The translations under genes were made by a program, and so were the position numbers. Below, in pieces: positions 11,654 through 23,720 of a DNA stretch of 64,000 nucleotides. Location of the stretch: NCBI GenBank assembly GCA_028554795.2, contig CM068831.1:37455144-37519143 (forward strand), given 5' to 3'. Each line of letters starts with the position of its first letter. Position 1 is the stretch's first letter. Source of the DNA: Sinohyriopsis cumingii (lineage: Eukaryota > Mollusca > Bivalvia > Unionida > Unionidae). The notes beneath the pieces are model-generated. The model ran no database searches. It was not told where the DNA came from and saw only the letters and a program-made list of their open reading frames with translations.

Positions 11654-12689
11654 ATGTCTGCGCGCGTACGTTGTGTGTGTGTGTGTGTGTGTGTGTGTTT
11701 GTGTGTGTATTGGTCTCTGTTTGTCCCTATAAAAACTCACTTTATCCCTATCAGATACACTCTACCTACCTACCTGCAGTAGCGTGTATTCAGGTCAGCC
11801 ACTTGCAACACTGTTGACATTTATCCCCTAGTGTTCAGTACAGTGACGTCTCTGACGCTGGAAATTTTGAGACTATAAATATCGACTTGGGGATTTCCAC
11901 ATTTTGTAGCTATACATATATACTAGAATTCATAAACAGGAACGTCACTCAAGCTGAGGCTATAAAAAGATAGTGGGATTTTCCAAAGGAAAAACCCACA
12001 AGTTGGAGCTATAAATAGATAGTGGGATTTCAAAGGAATTTCAGCTGATTATAGATACATAGGTATTTATTCACGATCGTCACAGAAGTTGATATTGTAA
12101 GTAGTTACTAATTTTATCCATTTTAGTCTAAACCATTGTAACTTAATTTTCGGGGATATGTTTATTTTCCTTTAAATTCTGGGACAATTTCGTCATTTTA
12201 GCATTACTTTTAGTCACATCCATTTTGTCGTTGAGCATTTCCTTGATTATAGCTATTTATAGCATCATTACAATTATGCAAATTTTTGAACACCCCAGCA
12301 AGATTTCAGGTCTTGGTAATACTTTATATAAATCTCACGCTTGTACTAGTGTATGTATGTTTCTGTCTCTGTTGTGTTTGACCCTCTACCATCATTGTCT
12401 CTAGACAATCCCACCATGTTCAATTCCCCTTGACGCTATACAGACCCACCATGTTCAATTTCCATATGTTCAATTCCCCTTGTCCCTAGACAGACCCAAA
12501 CTCTATTCCCATGTTAATTTCCCCTTGTCCCTAGACAGACCCAAACTCTATGTTAAATTCCCATTGTCCCTAAAGTGACCCACGATTTTTCTCCATGTTA
12601 AATTTCCATTGTCCCTAAATTGTCCCAGGGGTCTTTTTAATGCTAAGTCCCATTGTCCCTAATGTATCTCACTTAACTACTTGCGCTAA

Positions 12690-14094
<1,405 letters not shown>

Positions 14095-14556
14095 TAGCTC
14101 ATGGAAGTTTTCACAGTTTGATCATAATGCTCTCGCGATACTATTTCTCCACCGATCAACTGAATCCTTGAAGGTTTTGCAGACTTTACCAATTAATAGG
14201 TGCATAGCTTTCAATTTACGTATGACATATTCGTAAATGTATATCATGTGAATATGGAGTTAAGCCGGTCGCTCTATACATTATGAAGTACAGATGATGA
14301 TCTCATCTTTTTGTCCTTATCAACAATCACTAAATGTATGTGGCTATCTTGTGTGTATTCCACCTCTCAACCACTCCACGTTTGTTTTGTTTTTTTGGTG
14401 TACCCAGTATTGGTTGATATACCGTCTGTAATATCAAAGTGTAGAGACACAAATTTAACTATAACGAAAGTCTGCAAAGAATGTACGATTGCTTTCTTCC
14501 TTGTTATATTCAGGATGGAGTATTCAAGTTCAAAGCGGCTAATATAGGTGCCACTG

Positions 14557-14764
14557 TAGCAGCAGAGGGGGCGAACAGACCGACTTTGGAAGCGTCCAAA
14601 AACCGAAATAAGCCTTCCTAAAAAAAAAGGATTAATAACCTTAAAAATCAAAATAACTAACTACAGATGCTGCTCTCAAAGAGTCCCTGCACCTAGGTTA
14701 TTTTGCGATGGCGAGTATAAATCAAAAAATGAACCAACTTGAGGTCATGGCCCCTCTGCTGCTA
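14557..14764. mobile_element. 208-bp MITE-like element at the exon 6 breakpoint
   Basis: TA then GCAGCAGAGGGG opens at 14,557, and the inverse CCCCTCTGCTGC then TA closes at 14,764. This gives 12-bp perfect inverted ends with TA on both sides, as in Tc1/mariner-type MITEs. The interior is non-coding. It starts exactly where cathepsin exon 6 stops and ends just before the first viral ORF, so it could equally be a terminal segment of the viral element. No matching sequence is found at the right end near 28.7 kb. Confidence 0.5.
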
Positions 14765-14790
14765 TAATTAAATCATCATCATGTTAATAA

Positions 14791-15711
14791 ATGCCACCGG
14801 CTAGTGAATCTCACACTGCTAGATTAGCTCGAGAAAGACTAGAAGCAATCAAAACATTTCTTCCTGTTCGTGATTCTGTTAGACAAAAATTGCAAGAACG
14901 TCAAGAAGCACAAGTTGAGTACGAAGAGGACACTAAAAAACTATTTAAACCCGTCACTGCAGCTACTAAGAAAGCTGCAGTGGCTGTTGAAAAAATTATA
15001 TGGGGAGATATTGAGGAGGAAGATGAGAAGAGAAAAAAGGGTATTTTTCCAGTATTAGAACAAACTGCAGCGCAGACTGAAAAAATAGCAAGAAGAACCA
15101 AGAAAACAAAAAAGATTTTACGAGACCTTCCAACTGACATAGCTGCAGCTCAACCTCCACCTGTCGATGAAGAAATACTTGAAAATATTGAACAACTTCG
15201 TACTGAAGTCGCCGACGTGAGAAAAGAACTTGCATCTGAACCCAAACCAGTAGAAGAAAACTTAGAATTGATTGCAAGATTTAGGGAAGGTTTTGTTGAA
15301 GATATTAGAAATACTGAAATAGAAAAATTACCCGAAATAATAATATTTGGTATATTTAATAAATCTGGTATTTTAAAACCCCGTCATGAAAAAGTAAGTG
15401 ATGATAATCTTATTAGATGGATATATCGCGTATATAGAAACAAAAAACAAACTAGAGGTCCAGAATACAAAAGTCTTTATGAAGAAGTAAAAAGACTTTA
15501 TAGAGAGAGAATAAAACAACTAGAACAAGAACAACTCTCCCAGCAGGAACGTTCATATCAGCTACCTCAACCTCTGCAACAAATAGAACAACAACCTTCT
15601 TCGTCAAAGCCGGAGTCAATTGAAGAGCTTAGAAAAGAAAGTAAACAGTTTTCTTGCAGAATTGAAACAAGAACAAGAAAAAATGAGACAAGAAAGAAAA
15701 AAATTGAGTGA
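14791..15711 (+). pseudogene. Virion coiled-coil protein (fossil element)
   Basis: A 306-codon charged protein, rich in Lys, Glu and Gln, with long helical coiled-coil stretches. The first half has an alternating acidic/basic pattern around a GDIEEEDEKRKK block. The middle has a Pro-rich linker. A globular-looking segment near residues 185-235 (IIFGIFNKSGIL, then RWIYRVYRNKK) is followed by another coiled coil and a Gln-rich tail. It is the first gene of the virion block and overlaps the next ORF. Proteins of this style accompany the capsid gene in invertebrate Polinton-like elements, by my recall. Its exact role is unknown; a scaffold or core role would fit the composition. Confidence 0.55.
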
Positions 15712-16487
15712 GAAAAAAATTGAGCAGAAAAAGAAATTGTCTCTTTTATCAAGTAAAAAAGATTCTGAAAAAGAAGATCCTGGCGATGATCCTCCTGGCG
15801 CTACTAAGTGGCTTAAGAGGTGGTCTTATTGTCTGTCCTAACAGTGTTCTTTCTGACGTGCAACGACTAGAAACACTAATTGGAGGAAAACGAGCTGGAA
15901 ACAATTCTTCGGAAATTGTTGATGAAATATCTGATATTTGTCGAAGATTATTTCAAGCTGGTATTATGGATGCAGCATTTATCGTTCCCTTATTGATGAA
16001 ATTGCTGATGATTATCACAGCGACTAAACAATTAATTAATCAATATATAAAAATGATTATACACACTGCTCAACGTGGACCGATCATGGTCAGGGTAGTA
16101 AACTCACGACTGCCAAATTACAAAGCAATTTACGGAGATGGACTTGGTGATGTTGTTCAGGGTCTATTTAGAAGGATGGCTCCAAAAGCAATACCGATTG
16201 CAAAACAATTAGGGATGAAGACTATTGAGGCTGTTCGTGATAAAATTCCTGGAGCTATTGGTAATCTTGCCAGTAAAACGTTCTCGACTGTCAAGGACAG
16301 ACTAGCTCGATTAGTACGAAGAAAACATCAGCAACCAATGAAACTGGCCAGCACTGAGGTTATGCCAGCAAATGTCAGTAAAATAATAAATCAGGCTGCA
16401 AATCAAAAACTGGCGGAATTATCAGAAGAAGCAGAAAGAAATATAACAGCAAATTTAATAGCAGGAAGCGGTCTTCGTCGACGATGA
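15708..16487 (+). pseudogene. Minor virion core/membrane protein (fossil element)
   Basis: A 259-codon ORF just after the coiled-coil gene. It has a short Leu/Gly hydrophobic stretch early, a helical middle (LLMKLLMIITATKQLI), then a basic segment with a GDGLGDVVQGLFRRMAPK block and an end rich in Ala, Lys and Arg that closes with GSGLRRR. The GLFRR...AIPIAKQLG segment resembles the amphipathic and basic minor proteins (pVI/pX-like) of adenovirus-related elements. These act in membrane lysis or genome packing after cleavage by the protease. The start may lie later than the first codon given, because the first residues overlap the previous gene. Confidence 0.5.
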
Positions 16488-16529
16488 TAATTTAGATCAT
16501 CATTTGGAAAAATGGTAATTATAATAAAT

Positions 16530-17949
16530 GTTTAAACATGTATCCGACCCAGCATTTGACATGGATGCAATGGTCCTCAAAGATGAATCGATACGTGATT
16601 ATCAATTTTATTCCTATGACGCAAGACAACCAAATCAGCGGGGGAGAATCGAATTATAGGTTCAGGATACAAGTAGATATTTCTTGCCCGCTGAGGCGTT
16701 TATTGAAGTAGAAGGTGAACTTGTAAGGAATGTTGCGGCTAATACGCCATATGATGCCAATTTGCGAGTTGGTTTTGTCAACAACGGGATTATGGCACTG
16801 TTTGATAGCGCCACATACGTGATTGATGGAAAAAATGTTGAATCAATTCAGAAGGATGTCGATGTTGCTACAGCAATAATTGGTCTAGCGAGATATTCTG
16901 ATGATTACACAAGATCAGCCGGTCCAACAATGATGTTTGATAAGGATATTACTGACCACGCCGATCATGTTCAATATATTAAATTACGGACACCACAAGG
17001 TACTGCATCTGATCCACAAATAGATGACTTTGAACATGAAGCTAGACCAGGTGCTGCTTTTGATATTATAAAAGGTATTAATGCAAATTACAACCTAGGA
17101 TTTGCAACACGCCGAGCAGCGTTGTCAGGAAATAATAAAAAATTTTCATGTGCAATTCCACTGTCTCACATCTTTGGATTTTGCAGAAATATTATAAAGG
17201 TCATCTTTGGAGCTTAACACACAGTTGTGCTCGTAAGAAAAGGTGATGATAATGATGCAATCTGGCGAGGTGCTGGTGTTGCTGATGGTAAAGTAAATAT
17301 AACGAAACTTTCATTGTGGATGCCAGTAATGATTCCATCTATTGCTGAAGAACAAAAATTACTCTCTTTTACGGATCAAGGCGGTAAATCATTGCTATCA
17401 TGGTTAACAGTAACAACGGATGCTGCTCAAAATAATGTTAATGGTTTATTTACATGGAATATAGCATCACAGCAAGGTGTTTCTGCGCCACGACATATTT
17501 TTATTGCGCTGCAAAATAATAATCGGACGAATAGCCAAGAACATTCACATATGATATTTGACAAACTTGGAGTTAATGAAGTTTCCTTGCGGATAAATGG
17601 ACATCAAGAACCAGCCGAAGATATATTGTTATATTTTGGTCAAAATCACGTAGCGCGTGCATATCATCGTTTGATGTCATTCATGGGACGTGATCAAAAC
17701 GTGGATACTGGGCTGCAAATATCACAGTTAGATTTTATAAATATGTATCCGATTTATTATTTTTCGTTGGAACATCTTGATTTATCTAGACAATCTGTCG
17801 TTGATATTCACTTTCGAGTTCGTGTTACTGACCTGCCAGGTGGTACCGCCTACAGAGCAATCGCGGTCATACTCAGTGATAAAGCGATGTTACTTGAAGG
17901 TGGTAGTGGTCGAATGAGAGTCGTTGATGCACCAGTGGAAAATCTTTAA
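16530..17949 (+). pseudogene. Major capsid protein, double-jelly-roll type (fossil element)
   Basis: The region reads as one capsid gene. Early blocks are DTSRYFLPAEAFIEVEG and a VNNGIMALFDSATYVI strand pair. Then come GLARYSDDYTRSAG, an IPLSHIFGFC block, LVRKGDDNDAIWR, and a SLWMPVMIPS block. Near the end are FLSLEHLDLS-like and VVDIHFRVRV strands with VILSDKAMLL. This order is that of the hexon-like capsid protein I know from Polinton-like elements of cnidarians, insects and molluscs. The fold is inferred from family resemblance. The copy is broken. It lies directly upstream of the protease, as in related elements. Confidence 0.75.
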
Positions 17950-18076
17950 TCATTATTTGGAGCGTGGCATGTATTTATCATAAAATGCCATATCATCACG
18001 TTAGCGTCAGTCTGACTCCTGGTCAAATTCAGCAAAAAACTGCGGAAGGAAAATATCACTAAAGCGAGATCAGATC

Positions 18077-18841
18077 ATGGGTGGTCAAAATAAACTATCA
18101 TTATCAGAACGCCAGCTTAAACATTTCAACGGCGCAAAACAATCAAAAACAGGAGTCAAACTTAATCTCTCAGCGGGTGCGATTAAGGACATAGTTAAAA
18201 CAGGTGGTATTTTTCCACTTCTCGCGGCTATTCCAGCGTTAATAGCTGCTGACGCTCCAGCCATAGCAAAAGCAGCCGCGTTAGGTGCTGTTGGAACAGC
18301 TGCTGAAATGACTCTAAAGAAAGCAACAGGAAATGGATATAAAAAAGTGACGCGGCCTAAGATTACCGGGATCTCGTTGGGGAAGAGGTCTGAGGCTTCC
18401 AGGATCACTTCGTTAGATGCTCCAGCATCAAATTTTGATTTACTTGATGCTGCTAAACGATTAAAAATAAAAAACTTCAGAGGTGTTTTTATGCGAGATC
18501 AATTAACGAAACAACCGAACAAACTCGAAACAGGTATTATTAATCTTGACTCGAATTCAGGACCTGGTACTCATTGGGTATCATACGCGGTTGATCCACG
18601 TGGAATCGTTTATTTTGATTCATACGGGTTAGCTCCACCCATTGAATTTATCAAACATGTTGCACCACTTCACGCGCAAGTTTGGTATTCAACGCTACCC
18701 ACACAAACAATGACAGATCCGCCAATATGCGGCCGTGAAGTAATTAATGTACTTAGCGCTATATCAAAATCATCCAAACCGCCACATAAAGTTGTGCATA
18801 ATTATACAAGCAACCAATTCGTTAAACGCAAAGCGTTTTAA
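18077..18841 (+). pseudogene. Adenain-like cysteine protease with hydrophobic N-terminal domain (fossil element)
   Basis: A 254-codon ORF. Residues about 30-90 form an Ala/Gly-rich hydrophobic domain (IFPLLAAIPALIAA, then AAALGAVGTAAEM), like the pX/membrane parts of related elements. From about residue 118 the protein matches the adenovirus protease fold family: GPGTHWVSY with the catalytic His, FDSYGLAPP with the acidic and aromatic residues, and PPICGREVINVL with the catalytic Cys. In adenoviruses this C5 enzyme matures virion proteins. The fused hydrophobic head is notable: in many relatives the two are separate genes. Whether this gene could ever be expressed is not judged here; the element as a whole is a fossil. 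Confidence 0.85.
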
Positions 18842-18866
18842 ACAGATCTTAGATCTTATATAATGG

Positions 18867-19805
18867 TTGATATTTACGGAAGATCATCTTCACGCGTCAA
18901 GAAAAAGTCCGATGACTAAAGATGAACTCGCTAATATTATGAACCTTGCTGGAGTTGACCCAGATGAGGTTGTTATTTTTCAGGAGTACTTTGTGCGGTC
19001 ACGGATAATATACCTGTGTTTACTGACAGCGGTAGAATCAGGGATTCAAGTATATCGTTTATAACCATCAGAGATCAAATTACAGCAAGTGTTGCTAATC
19101 GCGTGAAAAATACCGGTGACACAATGACTGGAGAACTCAGCATGAACGGAAATAAGATAGTAGTTTTAAGAGATCCAACATCCGACGAAGACGCAGCAAC
19201 AAAAATACGTTGACGTCAACTACAACACCGTAGATGGTAAATTATCCACGTTGCGGGCCGAGTATGACGTTCACACAAACGCGTTCACAAATCTCCGTAG
19301 AAACTTTAGAAAAATTAATGAAACCGCAGAGGAATTTTTTGGTAATCCGTTGGCCGTTGACGTAAAACTCGTTGATATCAAAACTAACCTAGACACGATC
19401 AAACAAACACAGCAAAACATCTTAGCGGGGATTCCTGAAATCGTTAATAAAACCAGTTTGATTAAAATTCCCGGCGGGGTTACTCCCGGGCATATTACCA
19501 ACATCGTATACACAGTATCAACTGGATTCGCAACATGGTCGCAGCAAAATAAAACTATCAAATATACTGCAACAGTCACTGGCGTGTACAGGCTGTTTGT
19601 GTTTAGTGCTGCAAAATTTGAAATATTTACAACGTATCCATGGCGTCATTCAACTGATAAGTTTTCCGGGGTTGTATCTGTTATATTAAATAGCGGAAAC
19701 GAGGAAATATTTATTCTGGAAACAGCTGGTAAGAAATTAACCGCAACATCTTACTGGTGGTGTTTGGAATTTGTAGCTGAAACACCTAAATTGGTTACTG
19801 CATAA
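18867..19805 (+). pseudogene. Trimeric fibre-like attachment protein (fossil element)
   Basis: The centre has the motif GDTMTGELSMNG followed by a VVLRDPTSDEDAAT block. This is the widespread tail-fibre/trimer signature found in phage tail fibres and in fibre-like proteins of eukaryotic DNA viruses. It is followed by a helical stalk-like region and a C-terminal beta-rich head (about 19,450-19,800) with ITNIVYTVSTGFATWS and a WRHSTDKFSGVVSVIL strand series. The position after the protease fits an adenovirus-style spike gene. The gene is broken. The receptor, if any, is unknown. Confidence 0.6.
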
Positions 19806-19811
19806 AATATA

Positions 19812-20265
19812 ATGAGTACCTCAATCGACGTTCAAATATTTAGGTACAATCAAGCGCGTGAATGGCAGGCAGCGTTGAAAGATCGAGTCGAACAATATAC
19901 AGTAAAAATAAAAAAGTATCAACGACGATTAGTTATCATCGACGTTGTTGTTTATTCAGTATCCGCTGTTGTTGCTGGAGCTGGAATAATATTATCCGCG
20001 GTAACAATGATGGCACCAGTAGCTGTGACTATTTGTATTTCAGCTGCAACAACGATTGCAGGTGTGCTCAATATCATTGCAAAAAATTATGTACTTGCAC
20101 GAATGAAAAATTATCCGATTACATGATAAAATTACACATAGCAACTGTCGCATACTCGAACTTATCTTTCTTGTTATCAGCGAGTCTCAATGATGGAATT
20201 ATATCCGATTTTGAGTTTTCAGAGATGATTAAAATATACAACTGCGCTGGTATTAAAGGTTCGAG
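19812..20265 (+). pseudogene. Two-helix membrane protein (fossil element)
   Basis: After a charged coiled N-terminus (about 45 residues) there are two close hydrophobic helices, LVIIDVVVYSVSAVVAGAGI and VTMMAPVAVTICISAATTIA, separated by a short turn. These are followed by a basic stretch and a C-terminal helical part containing NDGIISDFEF. Small hairpin membrane proteins of this layout occur beside the fibre and minor capsid genes of related elements, by my recall. A role in virion membrane interaction or assembly is inference. Confidence 0.5.
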
Positions 20266-20273
20266 TATTAATA

Positions 20274-21659
20274 ATGACGGAATTACTCCAGCAGATCGTG
20301 ACAAACACAACCCCGCACAAGACCGCGATGATCTCGATAAGCTCGATTAATCCTGAATTTAGCATCAATTTTCCAACTGCAATTCACGCAAATGAAATTG
20401 CACTAGCGCAATTACGATACCATAAATGGCCAAATATCAGATCGAGATCATTTAATGGTACACCAGCAAATAATTCACTTGTATTTGCTAATAAAAGCAA
20501 ACCAGGTGGAACACCTGACTGGGTTGTTGTTGGAATACCAACTGGCAGTTATGAGATCGAACAAATCAATGATGAATTTACGCGTAGAATAAAATCAATA
20601 TCCGGAAAAGAAGCAAAAATATCAATTAATATTCATGAGCCGACGCTATCTTCTGCAATCGAAATAAACTCGCCTGATTATGTCGTTGATATTTATCAGT
20701 CCACGATAAGATCCGTGCTTGGTTGGCCTGATATTGCGCCAGTGCATGAAGGACCACCAGAACCAAAATTAATTGACTGACGATGCCAAGTTTATAACAA
20801 CTCCAGAATACAGAGAAAACCTTTCGAATGATTATTTTTTGACTGAATATGGCACATCATTAAGATTTTTTTTATAAACTATTTAAGTCATCTGGTTGTC
20901 CAAGAAGAATATTTTAATTTTCTTTCAGGTATAATTACTCCTGAACTTACACGCGCATTTGATAAATTAAGAAATTTATTTGCAGGTATTACGCAGTATT
21001 ATTCTGATGACCTAAAACAACAAATTATCGAAACAACTCAGCATGTGAATCAAATTGTGGACGATATCGAACATATTAATCGAGAAATTCGTGACTCGGT
21101 AATTAATGAGGAGTATTATAAACTTTATGGAGAAAGAGTATCATCGTATTATGTATTTCTTGATTATTTTAAAATAACCGAGCAATAATTACCGACATTT
21201 GTAATACCAGCACTTGCAACCGAACAAATAAAGAAAAATCTCAACAATATTATCAACAAAAACTTTCCTGAAATAATAGCTGCGTGGAGAAAAATAGCCC
21301 CACCAGCAACTGTTCTTAGATATAATAATGATCCACACGGTGGCGGCAGACATGTATCTCCGGGAATCGTTGATATAACATCGACAATCATGGTTAATCT
21401 AGTTTGTGACGTAATCGATGGCAGCTATCAAATAGATCTCGGAAAATCAAATCAGGCTCAACAAGGATATATCCTATACACGTTCACACCACAAGTTCCC
21501 CCTGGGGATTTGATCGTGCAATTACCAGCCAATCCTGTTTATCTACGCACACATAATCAGTATTTGTCACGAATAAATTTTAAACTCACAGACCGCATAG
21601 GACGATTAATTGACCTGCGTGGGAAGGAATTGATTGTCAATCTACATGTAAAATCTTAA
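20274..21659 (+). pseudogene. Minor capsid protein (fossil element)
   Basis: The first part (to 20,780) has a beta-rich start typical of penton-like single jelly rolls of this group: FSINFPTAIHANEIALAQL, then WPNIRSRSFNG and IPTGSYEIEQINDEFTRR. The last part (21,390-21,659) has VNLVCDVIDGSYQIDL, YTFTPQVPPGDLIV and RIGRLIDLRGKELIV, which I know as the C-terminal end of the same family. Between them (about 20,930-21,350) lies a helical, coiled-coil-rich segment. The gene is broken. It is the last of the virion block and runs up to the long inverted repeat. Confidence 0.55.
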
Positions 21660-21660
21660 A

Positions 21661-22480
21661 TACTTTTATCATAATGATTTTTGATCATAGATCTTCGTCT
21701 TAAAGACGTTTATCGTAATGATTTTTGATCATAGATCTTTGATCAGAAACATTTTTATTTTATTTTATCAGAAATATTTTTATTTTATTTTATCAGAAAT
21801 ATTCCAACACTTTTAGTCAAATTTGTTATTTTTAGTCGATTTGTCAAATTACAGTTTTTTTGTCAGGTCAAACCTCAAGCGGTTCTCTAATTGATTTATC
21901 GATAAATCATTAAAAATCCTAATTTTTTCGAAAATTACCAGAAAAATTAACAAAAATTGCATGAAAAATATCTCATTTTTTTGAGCTAACTTTACTAATT
22001 TTTAACGATTTATCGATAAATCAGTTAGAGAACCGCTTGAGGTTTGACCCGAATGATATTGGAAAATTCATCAATTTTCCTTGACAAATCGACTAAAAAT
22101 AACAAATTTGACTAAAAAATATTGGAATATTTTATTTTTTCTGAAAATTTGATTATTTTACATAGTTCTGAGTACCAGCTAGCCCATCAAAATTACGAAA
22201 TTGATTGGTTTGCATGATTCTGAGTACCAACTAGCCCATCAATTTCAGAAAAAATAATATATTAAGATCAAAGATCTATAATAAAATAAATATATAATAT
22301 TTCAGAAAAAATTAAATATTTAGATCAAATAAAATATTTCAGAATAAATATATAATATTTCACAATAAATATATAATATTTCAGAAAAAATAAAATATTA
22401 AGATCAAATAAAATATTTCAGAATAAATATATAATATTTCAGAATAAATAAAATATTAAGATCAAAGATCTATGATAATA
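21661..22480. repeat. Long AT-rich inverted repeat inside the viral element
   Basis: The core arms are 21,797-21,917 and 22,000-22,131, about 120 bases each and highly similar. They include ATTTATCGATAAAT, GAACCGCTTGAGGTTTGAC and a TAGTCGATTTGTCAA block, with an ~80-base loop. Outer partners extend it: ATCATAGATCTTTGATC near 21,729 pairs with GATCAAAGATCTATGAT near 22,459. The right side also has direct repeats (GAGTACCA.CTAGCCCATCAA at 22,169 and 22,221) and a TTTCAGAATAAATATATAATA tandem run. It lies between the plus-strand virion block and minus-strand genes. It could be a bidirectional terminator/origin region, or the fused ends of a viral genome integrated in permuted form. Confidence 0.85.
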
Positions 22481-22486
22481 TTACAC

Positions 22487-22948
22487 GTGGTCAGCGTTGA
22501 CAGGGACCCCAGTTACCGAAACTTTCATTTTCATTTTCACCAGAATTATTTTGTACTACTTCACCAACTAGGTTACTTTGGATCGTTTCACCAGTAACGA
22601 GGTTACTCGCTAACATAATTTGTCTTAATTGTCTAATACGAGTACTAATTATTTTTTATGCCTCGTATTCGTGGGATAACTCTAATCTAATTTTTTCTAC
22701 TGCGGCAGAGAGAGGAACGAATTCCTTCACTTGATCATCTTCTACAGTAGCTAGTGACCGGAACATCGCCGCCTGAATCCGAACTTGTATTCAGATGATT
22801 GTGTGTGTATTCCTTGATTTTTACGTTCTTGTAAAATTTCAAAATCAGAAATTATTTTTTCAGGATTTAGTTCATCGGATATATTAATTCCATCTTTTTC
22901 CAATTTTTTAATAGCAGCAATTACATCATTAATATTTTCGTAGTTCAT
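22487..22948 (-). pseudogene. Small minus-strand viral gene, unrecognised
   Basis: A 65-codon reading at 22,751-22,948 has an acidic helical start (NINDVIAAIKKLEKDGINIS, then ELNPEKIISDFEIL). Coding-like composition continues toward 22,490 on the minus strand. It is read away from the polymerase region, toward the long inverted repeat. I do not recognise the family. It belongs to the fossil element. Confidence 0.35.
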
Positions 22949-22989
22949 TATTTATTATATATATATTTAAAATAAAAAAATATTTCCCC

Positions 22990-23470
22990 TATGAAACCCT
23001 ATTCGAGTCTTTCAGCAAGTTCAGGAAGGGGCACAGCACAACATATACAATGAATGATTGAACCTCTATTCGAGTGTTTTAGCAAGTTCAGTAAGTATGC
23101 AGTGAATGAAAGAAATGAAATATATACAATGAATGAAATCTTAATTAAGGACGGCACAACCCAGAACTCGTAGCTTGCCACCGCATTCTGCCAAGTTCAA
23201 CGGGCACACGAAACCCTACCCCCTATGAGAGCCCCTAACCCGCCAAACAACGGTCTAGAGGCCCAAGAGGGAGGACAGCACAAACATATATAAATGACAT
23301 GAATGAATGACAATCTTAATTAAGGACGGCACAAACATATATAAATGTCATGAATGACATGAACCTCTATTCGAGTGTTTTAGCAAGTTCAGTTAGTATG
23401 CAATGAATGAATGAAATGAAATATGTACAATGAATGAAATCTTAATTAAGGACGGCACAAACATATATGA
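22990..23470. repeat. Interspersed direct repeats in the viral element
   Basis: Three copies of a CTATTCGAGTGTTTTAGCAA unit (near 22,997 with changes, 23,069 and 23,365) alternate with a CTTAATTAAGGACGGCACAA unit (near 23,132, 23,312 and 23,442) and with AATGAATGAAATGAAATAT runs. This looks like a small nested tandem array of about 150-300 bases per unit, non-coding, within the viral element. Confidence 0.7.
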
Positions 23471-23479
23471 GGCCATTTT

Positions 23480-23720
23480 CTACGCTCAACAGAACACCCC
23501 GCCCAATAATCAGTCCGTGGGTGATACAAAACATGTATCAATCACCAGTGACGTGTGGTTGGAGGGTTCTGTTGAGCGGAGGGGGGCTGTCGGTGCCCAA
23601 ATTAATTATAAAAATCGCTAATATGCGTAACCTCCGACCAGTTGTCAGGCATGAGATTCGATCCTGGGACTTTGAGCATCACGACCAGATGCGTTATCAC
23701 CTGAGCTATCGAATCATCTA
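23480..23720 (-). mobile_element. tRNA-like SINE-type sequence in the viral element
   Basis: On the minus strand TAGCTCAGGTG (23,698-23,708) fits the A box and GGATCGAATCT (23,654-23,664) fits the B box, 33 bases apart as in tRNA genes. The acceptor ends do not pair well and the anticodon loop lacks the usual U33, so a working tRNA is unlikely. Further along is a short hairpin formed by CTCAACAGAACACCC (near 23,485) and its inverse near 23,565. It is best read as a SINE-type insertion, or a viral-element tRNA fragment. Confidence 0.45.

Larger units (their letters stand above)
6832..12681. mobile_element. 5.85-kb fold-back element with Polinton-style ends
   Basis: The ends are perfect inverted AGTAGTTAAG/CTTAACTACT, flanked by a 6-bp target duplication TGCGCT at 6,826-6,831 and 12,682-12,687. 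Starting with AG and making a 6-bp duplication is the Polinton signature. The whole element is two inverted arms (6,832 to about 9,350 and about 9,745 to 12,681) around a ~390-base centre. Each arm has ~55-base subterminal repeats, about 0.6 kb of unique DNA, then tandem arrays. No capsid, polymerase, integrase or other gene is present, so it looks like a non-autonomous derivative moved in trans. In the part checked (7,608-7,770 against its mate) I saw one difference in about 160 bases. It sits in intron 4 of the dead cathepsin and is absent from copy 2. Confidence 0.85.

Noticed and set aside
7651-11817. Many long ORFs (up to 275 codons) with repeated peptides
   Set aside because: They are frames of the 84-base tandem repeat, present on both strands and in both arms, with no unique domain.
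6832-12681. CRISPR-like array
   Set aside because: The units are contiguous tandem repeats without unique spacers, in a eukaryotic fold-back element.
23633-23720. Possible tRNA gene on the minus strand
   Set aside because: A and B boxes fit, but the acceptor stem does not pair and the anticodon loop lacks U33.
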